NCBI GenBank assembly: GCA_914767715.1
Contig: OU612068.1
Coordinates: 20,958,001-21,022,000, forward strand
DNA: 64,000 nucleotides
Direction of reading: 5' to 3'
From: Membranipora membranacea
Lineage: Eukaryota > Bryozoa > Gymnolaemata > Cheilostomatida > Membraniporidae
The notes beneath the pieces are model-generated. The model saw only the letters and a list, made by a program, of their open reading frames with translations, had not been told where the DNA came from and made no database searches. Made by a program: the position numbers and the translations under genes. Shown piece by piece: positions 44,101 to 55,930 of the stretch. Numbering within the stretch: the first letter of the stretch is position 1; every line of letters begins with the position of its first letter.

Positions 44101-47100
44101 AACCCGGCATTGACTCAACTAGACTTGACTCAATGAATGTCTTTCTGATAAAGTCATAGAAAGCCATTTCAAGTCTCTGATCAACTATTTTCAACCTTTA
44201 CCATTTGCAGTTGTCTTCAATGATGAAACAGCATATCACAGTCATTCGATTATTCAAGTCAAGTCAAGTAAGGTAACGTAATCAATTAAGTCTCAATTCC
44301 ATGCTCTCAAAACCATTGACATGAATCATCTATTAATTCCAGATGTAGTGGTATGATTGTGTATGTAAAGACTGACTTATTTAATAAATGATTTTTCATG
44401 ACTTGACCGGGCTTGTCACAATGAAATGGTGACTTGACTCAGCTAATCTAATCTGACTCGAATCAGTTGGGTACAGGTTTAACACTGATGCTATTACAAT
44501 AATTACAACAAAATTGATAACTCACAAAAACTGTGGCTGACACTTCCTCTGTTTTACCATCAAATAGCTTGTTAGCTTCTGCATTGAATGTGCAGTTCAG
44601 TTGAAAATTAGAGAGCTCTAAAACTGTGCAGTCCAAACTTTGAAAGACACTCTTGAAGGTAACTTGGTAATCACTCTTTGTCAGCCCAGAGCTAAGGTTC
44701 TGCCCTGTCAGTTCGAATGTGTTTTTCCCTTCAACCAGCTGCACAGACTGAAAAGATGTGTGAGAATGATAATTTATGAAGTTGAAGTGCATTGGCTGAT
44801 GTATGTGAGCAGCTCTTCTCGACGTCCTCATTATTGGCAAGTTATAGGTGGTTGTATTCATCCTCTCTCTTATGATGTGTAGACAGTACCCTTGATTCTT
44901 GCCACATTAGGAGAGAGAGTTCATGGAGTGAATGTAAGTTGGGATTTCAGGTCATACTGTTATTAAAAATATTGAAACAGGTTGTTTGCAATGTATACCA
45001 TTAAGATTACCTCAATGCTGAGCTGGTCCAATACTGGAACTGTATCGCTCAGCTTTAGCTGTTTGTTAGTATCAGTCACAGGTACTCCATCAGACAGTAG
45101 AACCATTGAAAAGGTGTGATCGGAAGGAACAGATGTTGTGGCACTTTGCCGTTTCTCTATTCAAACAAATAAGAAGAATAAAAGTATATATATATATGGT
45201 TGTTGGGCCTTGAATGGTCAAAATGTAAGTTGGGAACAATAAAATTACAGTAGGTTTTGGTCTTCAACATAAACCTGGTTACCATTGTCTTTTATGCACA
45301 ATAGCGATGATTGAAATTTTAAAAAATGTTAGGTCTAGCTATCGTGCTGATCCTTAAATGATACTCGCTTAATTTCAAGATGAAGTTGAGACAAAGCATA
45401 ATAGGACAATGATGCTATACTTACCTCTGATAAGGCTTGATACCGCAGGGATGACACAGATCACTAGCTGATCATGAACTGTTCTGTTATTGCAGCCCTG
45501 TAACAGTCAATCAATGGGGTAATATGTCACACAAACACGCATTTATTGTAAAGCACAGCACATACATTGCCAAGTTACTTCGCAAAGAGAGAGAGGCAGA
45601 CTTACAAACACATATTACACAGTTCTAATGATTGAACCAACAAATTTAGAAGTTAACTAGCTGAAACTCAAGCATACCCCAATAACAGAGCTTTGCTGCT
45701 GTGTCTGTGAATTCTGCAATATTTTGAGTTCGTAAAGTTGTGCTGAGTTCCGGTTTTTCATGGAAAATATGATATCTGTGCCACCACTACAATAACAGAA
45801 TATATGTCTAATAACACATCGTTGATTGACTTTATTACATTCGCCAATAAATGCCTTTTACTGACAAAATGCGGCAAAGTGTCATGATACAGAACAATGG
45901 GGGATGTAGTAAGATTTATGATGCCGCAAAATAAAGAGATAACTCAACCAGAGGCTGGATACAGAGCAGACATGTAAGATACATTGAGCTACACTAAAAT
46001 TCGATTCTACAAACTTAGTCTAAGAATGAGCGGTTCATAAACGAAGTATAATCTGGCTGAATATCAATATGTTAAATAGGTGATGGGGGCTGGTGTCTCA
46101 ACCCACATGTACTGACAAAGTTACTCACCTGACTATACCATGCAGCCGAGAGATGTTTCTGACTTCTGGATTAGGCATATAAGTATATGTGAATTGTGTG
46201 GCATTAGGATTTGCAGCAGATTGAAATATAAACTCAATGTCCACTTGATCATTTTGTCCTTTAGTGGGCATTTTAAATGAAAGTTCACCACTGTTTATCC
46301 TACAAATGATTGAAAAAAAATTGTACAGTACCGAATTTGTTGAAAAAAGTTGATAAAAAAAGTTGTTGACTTTCTGTACTCCATTTAAAAGCTGCTGAAC
46401 CAATGAACTAAACCTAAAAGAGGTTTAGTTCATTGGCTGAACCACTGGATATGAGCAGCTCAACACAATTTGATTTGATGATGTTGCATCATGTTATTTA
46501 TTTAGTTAGTTAGTTAAATCTTTTATTTCATGTAATAATGAACCTCAAAATTACATGAAGGAACTAAAAAAGGCCTATTTTGAAGGCAAATGTGTACATA
46601 GAATGTGATATTCAATAACAAAAAATATTTAATAAAATGTTTTTCTAGGCTGTTTTCAAATGTATGTGAGAATTCTAATGTGTTATTATGCTGGTGATGT
46701 GAGATGACGAGATGATGGTTGGAGCACCTGAGGTGGTTTGTTCGATTATCTGGCAGATACGGCTCAACTGATTATATATATATGTAAATATATATTTATA
46801 TAATATATAATTTTTTTTTTTTTTTGGAATAACAGGGCTATATGAAAATATTGAAGAGGAGAAGCACATAGTTCTTTAGAATTATGTTTTAGTTACTGTG
46901 AGAATTATATTTGAAGGGTATAAAGAAGCATTTTAGATCAGATAAAATGTATGTATGTATGTTTGATGTACTTTTGTTTCTCGATTTAATGAAATAGTAT
47001 GGCAGATAACCAGAAAAGTTATATTTTGATATTGGATGCGTAATGATGTACTCCTTCCAAATTTGAATGTTATAAATAAATATTAAATTTGAAAATTTTA

Positions 47101-49251
47101 ATTATTTCAAATACAAACTCTCTTCCACCATTTTGTTTTAGCAACACAAATACCTGTAGGCCTACTCTCCAAATAAATATGTTATTGGAAAAAAATGATG
47201 CAGGAAAGAATTTTTTTCTAGAACCGAGGCAGTTATCTTTTGTTGTGTCAATCTTAATATATAAACAGTCATCTCAGTTACAAAATCATCTACAAAAACA
47301 ATATTATTGCTTTCATTAACCAAAATTAAGCATTTTCTTTGAGATTATAATAGCTTCTCAACTTAGTTTAGTTTATTTCAGCCATGGGGTTGAGACATTC
47401 TGCTTGCAGGATAGCCTTGTGACATAGTCTATCTCTGCAGCACAGCAGTGGTGGCGCTGCCTTCCATCAAGAAAGGCAACTCCCAGGGTTCAAGGTTATG
47501 AGATATCAAAACCAGTGTTCCATTTAGGCCCAAATATTTCCAAATTATGGGTTTCCATTGTTTTCCCAATTTTGGTACTCAGACAAGGTGAATTAGTTCA
47601 AGCCCTATGCTGCAGAGACGAACGTATGCCTCAACAGTTCGCACATACGCAGACTGGGGTTGAGGGGCTACTGATTGTCCTGTGGTGCAGATCCAAAGCT
47701 TATACATTGGATTTGAGTTGAGTATGTAGCCTACTGGTCGGTGTTAATTGCATCTTGATACGTATATAGTGGTGCCAGTGTTGTGTTCTACTGTAAGCAG
47801 TGCTTTAGAATAGAATATAAATGGTATCAATTTCCTAAAAAAAGCACTCTTTAAATTATATCGTTATCAATTTTCAACAATATTACTCATACAATAATCA
47901 CCATAGACATTTTCATGTATATGTATGTGCATATATTCAATGAAAGTTAACTAACACATACTTACCTGATAAAGTTTATGAGCTTCAACTTATCTACGAT
48001 TATCGAAAGATTCGTAGGCAAAGATCCTGAGACATAAATGGTTGTACCTCCATTTATCTGTCCACTCAGAGGTTTCACCTCATCCACACTAAATGGCTAT
48101 AAACATTACAATGAGCTTTACATAAAATTGACAGCTGGAGATAACAGGAGATAACAGGAGAGAGAGAAGAGTCTGTTTTGTCTTTACCAAAGCATGATGA
48201 TTTGCTTATTTTTTGAAAGTTTTCTTTTAGGCTTGTTTGAAAACATTTCAAACAAATGAGGTTTGTGCCAACAAAAGTATGTGTATCACAAGCATTCAGA
48301 ATGATGACAATGGTCAATAATTGTTTAATCTCAGTCTTTAGATTTAGACAGAATTTGATTTTTTTTACATTTTTACATGTTATCTAATCTATCTACCTTG
48401 CTCCATAATCCTTCCATTTGTGATCAATAAATAAATCTTCCAGGTGAATGAATTTGAAGCATATTTTTAGCTTAATGGAAAGCTAAAGAAGTTCAAATGA
48501 CATAGGTTTTGGCGGCACAATATTGAAAATTATGAATTAATGAAGTTATTGGGTATAAGGAGCAGCTGTAGCTAAATACATTATGATAATAAAACTGAAA
48601 GAATTGTTGCTCTATCTATAGAGAAAAGTCAGGGTAAAGAGCGGCCTTCCATCATATCTACTGGTAGCAACTAGCAACGTGTAGTATGAGCCCGTGAATT
48701 GTTTTTATAGAAAATCATAAGAATTCACTACTCACTTGACACTTTGGGGTGGGATAATCCCATGCTCCAACTATTGTCCCAGTATCATCTTTCTTTCCCA
48801 CACATTGAATTCTATCATACAGTGTTGTCAGTGTAAAATCTTCTCTACAGCTGAATTGAATGTTATCCCCATATCGATATTCTTCACGTTCTTGTCTCAC
48901 CACAAGGTTTGTGTTCTGAAGTATGGGCTGCTTACAAATGGTCTGACCTGAAAGATTACACTGCATATTTGAGCTAGATCTTGTTTGGTCCATTTTGCAT
49001 TCATTCTGGGTCACTGCCATTCTATTGGTGAGCCGGCGGCTTGAGTGGGGCAATCCCAAATGCAGGCAAACTTGATCAACTTGATCTAGGTTGATCTAGA
49101 TAAATTAACGGTTTACAAGATACCTGATTTCGATTGGGGTTCATGAAAGTCTTATCAGCAAGAGAACAAAAATGGTTCTGAAATCATAGTAATGCTGTGC
49201 CAAAAGCAGATAAGCGAGAGCTAGGGGCATGCAAATCAGAAGTGTATGTAT

Positions 49252-49282
<31 letters not shown>

Positions 49283-52200
49283 AGGGAGGGAGGGAGGGAG
49301 GGAGGGAGGGAGGGAGGGAGGGAGGGAGGGAGGGAGGGAGGGAGGGAGGGAGGGAGGGAGGGAGGGAGGGAGGGAGGGAGGGAGGGAGGGAGGGAGAGAG
49401 AGAGATTTTGATGGACGATGCGAGATCAACACCCAACGTCTTCACAGATAATAATGTAGTGTTAGTAACAGGACAGAAGTCAATCTCTTTAGGACTCACA
49501 GTATCATAATTTTATCTAACTAAGTGAGAGTAAAAATTAAATCAGAGGTATAAGTTTTTCGACAGAAATCTCCTGCTCTACCATGAGCAGAAGATTGTCA
49601 GTTGTAAACAAGGATCTATACCTGTGAGTAGTAGAGGTAGGATAATAAACTACTCACTGTAATTCAACGATAGATAGCTTCCATATGTGCTGTACCCATC
49701 TGGAACTGAAGAGCCTATATATATGACACCATTAATCAGGTTAAGAGTCTCAGGTTGACTGACCATGCAGACTGAGGAGTTACCAGTCACAAAGTAAGGT
49801 TCTACTCCACACCCTGTAAAATAGTTTCAGTTTCATTAATTGGTATCAAAGTGAAAAATTGTGTAGCCAGCTCAGTGTTATGGTGGTGGACTACAGTTAC
49901 TGTTGTTTTGGCGATACTTGTCCCCAAGCCCAATAATGAGCTTGGTCAAGTCAAATAAACCTAAACCTACCTTCGCAAACTGTAGATACTAAATCTTCAA
50001 CCAGATTAACCACCTTCAATGAGTTGTCTCCTCGATCAGCCACAAGCAGCACTTTATCTGGGATAAGCCATAAAATGGATCTGAGGCTAGATGGATGATA
50101 CATTTGCCCGCCAGCTTGAAAATAATCTGCAATAAGAAAATGGCGATGATAAGTTGGTGCGGCAGCCTGATAATAATCTTCAATAATAAACATCATATCC
50201 AAATCATGGTGGCTCAGAAGGAGTTGAGCCAGACAGTTTCTGATTCAACGTCAATAGCAGATGATATAATGGATAATTGTCATTTGTCATATACACAAAA
50301 ATGAAAGCACCTATGTCCCTACAGTCCTGTTAAATTGCAGAAGAGGTTTTGGAAAAAGTTTAGCAGGTATAAGAACGACAATGATTATGGATGCAGTGTG
50401 GTGAATTATTCAAACATGGCTTGGCAACTAGAGATAAAGAAAAGCTGTGATCAGAAATGAGTTGAAAAAACCTACTGGCTTATCTTTTTACAAAGCAAAG
50501 GTTGTTACTACCATGTATTGTTAGGGTCCACCTGTGAAATAGTCTGCCCTACCCCCTCTCTTGTCACATTTACCCATAGACTTAACAATAGATCTAGAAA
50601 GGACACTGTATATAGCTGAAGTGAGGCACTTTATTGTGGGCGAGGTATCATCATTGGAAGGTGAAGTAGCATTAGTGTTATCATTGACTTGACCGGATTT
50701 GGAGTTTGAAAATTACAATCGAGTTAGCAGCTTGTCGTAAACAGTTTGATTCAAATATAAGGCAAACAATTTTTGATGATGAAATAACATCAAGTTGATA
50801 ACAAGATGCTGCTGATTGTAAAGCAATTTTCCAACTCAAAATCGGATCGAAATTGATCGAGTTCAGGAAAAAAAACTTGATTATGGACAGTAAATCAATG
50901 ACAACACCAATGCTACTACAACTTCCAATGCTGTTACCTCGCCCACAAAAAGTGCCTCACTTCAGCTATATACAGTGTCATGTCTAGGTTTATTATTAAG
51001 TCTATGCATTTACAATACTCTGTATGTGTGAGAGAAAATACCATCTCCTTTGATACATATACTGACTATAATATATTATGGAATATTTCACCTCCATCTG
51101 AGAAATAATTTTCCCATTGTTTGTTACATTATCCATCTTTTGTGTGTTTGAGAGAAAATACGACCTCTGCTCGTTCATAATATACTGCCTCTAAGACATA
51201 AGTTATGTCTGGGGTAATATTTTAGGAGGTATTTTATGTATGAATATTTTAGGAAGGGGTGGTCTTTGTATTGTCAGAGCCGAATGTAGCGTTGACAATC
51301 CATGGTTAATTAAATTATGACCATAGATATTAGATTATGTTATAAGGAAAAGTCCGCAGAAGAAACAAGGAACAAGGAAACATTTGGAATTTATTATCAC
51401 CCTTTACAGAAATGATTCAAGTTTAAGAAGCTTGCCAAGCATGCCATTAATGATTATTTGCAGTGGTTAAGCAAAAAAGCACAGTATCATATTTCCGCTA
51501 TTTCAACAACCTGTACACTTCATACACACCTCCAAATCTAGCGTAGAACAGTGGACCATCTCTTATCTCATAATCATCCGGTCTGCTTGATAATCTAGAG
51601 GCACTAGAACCAGCTACCAGCAAAAGCTGTGAAGTCTCGAGATTGTATTTCACTATACCAAACCTGTTAGTTATGAAGAGATGTTCTTTTGTCGAGTCAA
51701 AGACTAATGCTGTTGGATTCCCAAAATTATCATTTCCTGAAATCAGCGGCTCTACCATACCTGAAATTATGCAGAAAATCTAAGTGACCAAATTAAAGAC
51801 AAAACAAAGATGTCGAATAAGAAGTAATGCTGAAAACTGGACTGAATGGGGGAGAGGTAGAAAATACTAGTTCATACTGTTCAACACTAGCAATACCTGT
51901 GTTAACAATAAGAGAATATCAGGATTGTATTGAGTAACTGTGTTAAAGGTCAAATGATAGTACCTGTTGCAAGGTCATGCCGAGCCAAAAGACCTCTGTC
52001 TGTACTGCAAAGGTAGAAGAGTTTTTGCTTCTCCTCATTAGCTATAACCGCTGTCAATTCCATGAACTTAGCTTCTCTTGCGGTAACATTTTCATGCATC
52101 AAAAACTGGTCGGCTCCACATCTCCCTGCGATTGTTGTAACCCTGTTTGTAGACCTTACCAGTTTTCTCACACATTGATTACCATCAGCTATTATGACTT

Positions 52201-53755
52201 CAGATCCGTTGTTGATTTGAATCATGTCATTGACCCCATAGAAACCCGCATAGATGCCAACATCATCTTCGAATCCTGAGCCGGTTGGAGAACCTAGGAT
52301 CAAAATATAAGTGGTCAACATTATAAAATACATCAGGACTCAGGAAATCATCTTCTCTGATGAGCATTGATGTGTTTGTAAGAGGACAACTCACTAACCT
52401 GCTAAATACTGGATTTCTCCTTGCTGAGAGATTGTGGCGACACTATGCTGATTTGAAATGAGAAATCCACCAGGGTTCAGTAGATCAGGCTCAATATCGT
52501 ATGCCTTTCTCCATTTCTGCTCATGAGGTAACTTTCTGAGTTCACCAAATCTTACCGATGGATCACTAAACAAAAAAGCCAGGAATATCACTACAAAGAT
52601 ATTTCATAGTGCTTTGCTGTCTGCTTTGGCTTATTGAGCCACTAGCTTACATCACAGAGTAAGGATAAACAGAGGGGACACTTCAATGATTGTTATAGTG
52701 CCTGCGGTTTTTGAGCTACTTGGGGAAAATCATCACCTGGCCACCTGCCAATTTTCAATAAATATATAAGCTAATAAGGGAATTTCTCATACATATATGC
52801 CTACCTTTGTTGGGCCATCAGTCTTTCTGTATTCATCCCAAAGACTGATTTCCAACTTTTTTGAAATGTCCAACCTTCAAGCTATACACCATATTTTTGT
52901 CATTTTTTGCTAGGATACATAGGCTATGATTTATATGGGTTTTTAAAATGAGTCATATCATATAGATTAACAAGCGGCTCGGGTCAGTACACGGACATTT
53001 CCTAATTTTGATGACCAGCCATCCATCAATTTTCACATGTAAATCTATATGGAAAAACTCATTTTAAAAACCCATATAACTCATAGCCTATGTATCCTAG
53101 CAAAAAATGACAACAATATGGTGTATAGCTTGAAGGTTGGACATTTCAAAAAAGTTGGAAATCAGTCTTTGGGATAAAGAATGAATTATGACCTATCAAA
53201 GGTAGGTATGGCTGCCTAAAACCTCACATTGTAACTTATATAACTATTGAATTTTGCAGGTGGCCAGATTGATGATTTTCCCCCAGTGGATCAAAACCGC
53301 AGGCACTATAACGATCATTGAAATGTCCCCTCTGTTTATCCTTACTCTGTGCTTACATACTCCACATGATGACAAGTAATTACAATTGAGGATTGCAGGA
53401 TCCGCAGGCAAATGTGTGATACAATGATACACCTGCAATCTTCAATGCTTGAACAACTGATGTAAAAATACAATAACATATAAGGAGGAACCACAGAACC
53501 ACAAAATAATAATGTCATTATCATGCAAAGGTCAGGATAGGAACATAAAACCACTGGTACTTCGTCAGTCTAATTCACTGTATCAGTATACTGCATACTG
53601 TTTCCGGACTCTTTTTCAAACTAAAAACATTCTGCCATGTATTTATAAACCTACGAGATTGCGAGCTTAAAAACTTACCTGCGGATGCGACCTGGTCCCG
53701 GGCAAACTGCAGAGATCTCAGACCATAACAGAGAAATCAAAAATACTGTGAGCAT
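37487..53755 (-). CDS. Gene C: NHL-sushi-IPT receptor tyrosine kinase, 24 exons, intact
   Basis: A predicted RTK of 1,187 aa with the same 24-exon structure and intron phases as gene A (3,564 nt including TAA at 37,487-37,489). The ATG at 53,755 has A at -3 and opens a hydrophobic signal peptide. Approximate domains: signal 1-18, NHL 40-330, sushi 376-443, IPT-like 444-748, membrane helix 756-776, kinase 812-1078, tail to 1187. Kinase landmarks: GQGHFGKV, VAVK (Lys ~846), HRDIAARN (Asp ~942), DFG (Asp ~960), activation loop DYYL. It should be catalytically competent. It is well diverged from A and D, especially in the tail. Introns hold three foldback elements and a long GGGA microsatellite. 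It shares tail sequence with pseudogenes 0 and B, which derive from this type. Confidence 0.88.
38145..38515. repeat. AT-rich intronic minisatellite, gene C copy
   Basis: Degenerate AATTTATAATACACA-type units, then ACACGACACAAGAAACACATGACAAG units, in intron 22. Equivalent to the arrays in units 0 and B. Confidence 0.8.
38542..43485 (-). other. Gene C exons 15-22: membrane helix and tyrosine kinase
   Basis: Exons: 15 43,354-43,485 (membrane helix AVAVIIIGISVIMVVIAVLS); 16 42,894-42,983; 17 41,676-41,756; 18 41,273-41,460; 19 40,599-40,708; 20 40,034-40,196; 21 38,881-39,017; 22 38,542-38,687. The kinase motifs appear in order: glycine loop, VAVK, FLDEA, PYMALGDL, HRDIAARN, DFGMSKDIYSADYYL, WMAIESL, EVWSFGVLMWELF, CW...RPT. 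As in A and D, Glu replaces the usual Asp before VWSFG. Intron 16 (41,757-42,893) shows no gene. Confidence 0.87.
39560..39987. mobile_element. Foldback element, TAGACAGTTTTCTGAGCTC family, copy 2
   Basis: Same family as 26,865-27,351, here in gene C intron 20. The left arm is full; the right arm has an internal deletion, so the outer ends pair but part of the inner arm does not. No coding capacity. Confidence 0.8.
43903..46299 (-). other. Gene C exons 9-14: IPT/TIG-type domains
   Basis: Exons: 9 46,129-46,299; 10 45,678-45,786; 11 45,425-45,497; 12 45,011-45,156; 13 44,526-44,747; 14 43,903-43,966. Exon 9 ends with MPNPEVRNISRLHGIVR, leading into the second IPT domain. Exon 13 has GKNTFELTGQNLSSG and paired cysteines of a third. 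Intron 8 (46,300-47,965) is the longest in the gene and shows only a TTAG run, a palindrome and a poly-T tract. Confidence 0.72.
46400..46436. repeat. Perfect 16-bp palindromic hairpin
   Basis: The arms CCAATGAACTAAACCT and AGGTTTAGTTCATTGG are separated by AAAAG. A related palindrome has been inserted in gene D at 60,304-60,332. It may be a minimal MITE or a byproduct of an excision. Confidence 0.7.
47966..49813 (-). other. Gene C exons 6-8: linker, sushi domain and first IPT exon
   Basis: Exons: 6 49,658-49,813; 7 48,736-48,947; 8 47,966-48,096. Exon 7 is the sushi domain with four cysteines and the YRYGDNIQFSC motif. Exon 8 starts the first IPT domain (VDEVKPLSGQINGGT) and is one codon longer than in gene A. 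Intron 6 (48,948-49,657) holds the GGGA microsatellite. Confidence 0.8.
49252..49405. repeat. (GA)n-(GGGA)n microsatellite in gene C intron 6
   Basis: A GA run is followed by about 30 copies of GGGA and another short GA run. The open frames in it (poly-Pro-Ser or Arg-Glu-Gly-Gly) are products of the repeat, not genes. Confidence 0.95.
50127..50177 (-). other. In-frame duplicated acceptor region upstream of gene C exon 5
   Basis: The first bases of exon 5 and its acceptor (TTGCAG then ATTATTTTCAAGCTGGC) are partly repeated 51 bp upstream (TTGAAG then ATTATTATCAGGCTGCC). Use of the upstream AG would add 17 codons in frame with no stop, giving YYQAAAPTYHRHF-type sequence before DYFQAGG. Genes A and the dead units lack this. 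The downstream CAG is the better acceptor. Confidence 0.4.
50574..51006. mobile_element. Foldback element with CATTTAC target duplication
   Basis: The arms start CATAGACTTAA and extend for over 100 bp as inverted repeats, including GCTGAAGTGAGGCACTTT and its complement. CATTTAC occurs directly on both sides (50,567-50,573 and 51,007-51,013). No coding frame. It lies in gene C intron 4 and is absent from gene A. Confidence 0.75.
52653..53351. mobile_element. Long-arm foldback element with CTTACAT target duplication
   Basis: Inverted arms of about 300 bp begin CACAGAGTAAGGATAAACAG and meet around 52,980-53,030. CTTACAT is directly repeated at 52,646-52,652 and 53,352-53,358. It lies in gene C intron 1. 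There is no transposase frame, so it is a non-autonomous DNA element moved in trans. Confidence 0.82.
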
Positions 53756-53869
53756 GTTCTGTGAGGAGTTGAGGTCTTCATGAGGCTCCTCTACCAGAAT
53801 GTCCTATTAGTTAACTACCTTATGAATGTCAAAATAAATTAAGTCAAATATGTATGTGTCAGCTCAGGC

Positions 53870-54085
53870 TTGAATAGTTCTGTGAATCTATAGGGGTTAC
53901 TATTTTTTTTACTGCACTAGCAATGAGCACCGTATTATTCAATAAATTTTGTCCGCTATCTCCACAACTATTATAATAACATTAATGATGAAACCTTACC
54001 AATCAGGTATTGCATAGTGTAATAGGATCAATCGCCAAGCATATTAACATGGTAGCCAATAGGGAAGTACTTTCCTCATCAAAAT
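53870..54085 (-). promoter_or_regulatory. Conserved 5' flank block upstream of gene C
   Basis: Begins about 115 bp upstream of the gene C start codon and aligns with 5,225-5,480 and 26,405-26,665. Conserved words include AATGAGCAC, a TTTTGTCC...CACAACTAT stretch and TAGCCAATAGGGAAG, which is a CCAAT box read on the minus strand. This is the best promoter candidate in the window. There is no evident TATA box. Confidence 0.4.
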
Positions 54086-54974
54086 ACGAAGACAAAACCA
54101 CTGTCACACCAATACAATACAGTGCAGCTCGCTTAAATCAAACCTCTGTGGACCACAAATTTTTTTTCTAATTAAGCAGAGTCTGAATTAAGTGACATTA
54201 TAACTCCCTAAGTGCAATACTATAATCCGATCTTATTATTCTTCAATACTTTTTTACCGCATAACTCATAACCAGTATTGCCACATGATATTAATTATAA
54301 TTATCTCCGTGTTTAACTTTGGTAGTAAGCGTAATGTGTTTTTTATGCTGTTTTCAGAGGTCAACAAGTTACCTATAATAGAGTTCTTTTTGTTATCTGT
54401 ACACTTCTAAGAAAACCTCTATAAATAAATAAAATAAAATAAATAAGATAATGCATTGAGATCTGACTAAAGGGACCAATTTTCCTTGTCTGAATGAACA
54501 GGAATTTTGAATTATAAAGTTTGAATCAACCAGCTTACACTGTATTTCACTGCTGATATTCAAAGAATTCTGACATTTGAATTGATTATTACTTTAATTT
54601 ACAACTCATATTTTCAGACATTGCAGAGACTGTAGTCAGAGTTATCCTCTCGAGATAATCGAGAAGATAACTAAATTCAAGCAGATAAATCCGGCTCTGT
54701 TAATCTGGTAACAGTCCTGACCATCAGCTGACGCCAAATTCTTTTTCATAGTTTATGGTGGGGCTCACTTAGTATTTTGTAATGGTCAAACGTGAAGGAG
54801 AGTACAAACTGTAATTTTCAGTGTTGGAACTGGAAATTAAGAGGTGGTCGGATAACAAGAGGTTTTGGGGACTGCCTAGAATCAAAGCAGTGTTTAAAGA
54901 GAACGCATGCCAACAGCCTACCTTCTAGCTACCTAGTGAGACAGCTGTGTCCTACCAAAGTTCTAAGACAGCTG
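54086..54974. other. Spacer upstream of gene C
   Basis: No gene is seen. From about 54,640 the sequence matches the recurring spacer at 7,370-7,580 and 36,230-36,390 (GAGAAGATAACT..., AACGCATGCCAAC). The match runs into the non-LTR element at about 54,975. Confidence 0.55.
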
Positions 54975-55203
54975 CTAAACACACCAACAAACATAAGACT
55001 GCCAAAATACTCTTGTGTGGCGATTTCAATGACATTGACGCCTCTGAAATTACCAACCTGTACCCTCTTGACCAAATTTTAAACTTCCAAACACGAGAGA
55101 ACAACACTCTGGATTTGGTGTTCACGGATATGGACAGATATAGAACCAGTGGCTGCAAAAAAAAAAGAATTCTAACGAATGATCACTGCGCAATCACTAT
55201 ATG
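54975..55203 (+). pseudogene. LINE endonuclease C-terminal fragment
   Basis: The open stretch reads ILLCGDFNDIDASE, then TRENNTLDLVFTD and finally NDHCAI. These match the GDFN, LDLVxT and SDH motifs of exonuclease-endonuclease-phosphatase type LINE endonucleases. The N-terminal half is missing, so it cannot be functional. Confidence 0.8.
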
Positions 55204-55317
55204 ATCTGTGACCCCGAGGTGAAATATCAAACCATTAAAAAAAGGATTATCACCCTGCAAGCTAAACTATCTCTCACACAAGAACTCTTGTCAATACCAT
55301 GGAATGACCTGTGAACT

Positions 55318-55930
55318 ATGGATACTATGATCATCGGTGTATGCCAGGGAACCATCCTTGGTCCGCTCCTGTGGAATGCTTACATAAACAACTTGGTGCC
55401 TAACATCAACCATGTAAAATATGCTGACGACTCAACAGAGTACCACCCAATTTATACAGAGGACGTCTTTATTACCAGCTCGACCAGTCTAAGAGCAACA
55501 GTTTCAATACCAACCAATCTTCAACCTACAAGATACAGCAAACTATGCCACATCATTGTGTGAGAAGAACGGTATACCTTTAAATGCTGCTAAGTCCAAC
55601 ACTCTGAAAAATCAGCTGGAGATTGAGCCAATAACTATCGGTGATTCCGAAGTAGCAGATAGCTTCTCCATCAAATTGTTAGGTGTGACTTATGAAAAGA
55701 ACCTTAATTTCACCAAAAATGTAGAACTCGATAATTGAAAAGTGCAGACCTGAATTTTATGCCTATGTAAAATAAGCAAGACAGCTAGAGTCAATAATAG
55801 GAGTCTGGCTTCGTTCTACAAAGCAAGGATCATCCCGCTTCTAATGTATGCAGACCCATGCTGGTATCCATTGCTAGGAAAAACTGACAAAGAACGATTT
55901 GAAACATATCAGAGATATTGACTACGCATG
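55318..55930 (+). pseudogene. LINE reverse transcriptase fragment
   Basis: Begins with a QGTILGPLLWNAYINNL motif (RT block with QG-LGPLL), then VKYADDSTEY carrying the catalytic YADD. After a frame change, PLNAAKSN...KLLGVTYEKNLNF resembles the thumb region, and a last piece reads LLMYADPCWYPLLGK. The RT parts before the QG motif are absent. Several frames are involved, so it is dead. Confidence 0.8.

Larger units (their letters stand above)
49971..53755 (-). other. Gene C exons 1-5: signal peptide and NHL propeller
   Basis: Exons: 1 53,679-53,755; 2 52,399-52,565; 3 51,964-52,293; 4 51,530-51,760; 5 49,971-50,126. Lengths equal those of gene A exactly (77, 167, 330, 231, 156 nt). NHL-type motifs are kept: NQCVRKL, PTALVFDSTKEHLFIT, ILWLIPDKVLLVADRGDNS. 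Intron 1 (52,566-53,678) contains the 699 bp foldback and intron 4 (50,127-51,529) the 433 bp foldback. Confidence 0.8.

Noticed and set aside
44041-44460. Inverted repeat built of GACTTGACTC words in gene C intron 13 (between exons 13 and 14)
   Set aside because: The pairing is patchy and could come from a short degenerate repeat; no clear ends or target duplication.
49229-49509. Open frames coding poly-Pro-Ser and Arg-Glu-Gly-Gly repeats on both strands
   Set aside because: They are translations of the GGGA microsatellite in an intron of gene C; they lack splice context and flanking coding sequence.
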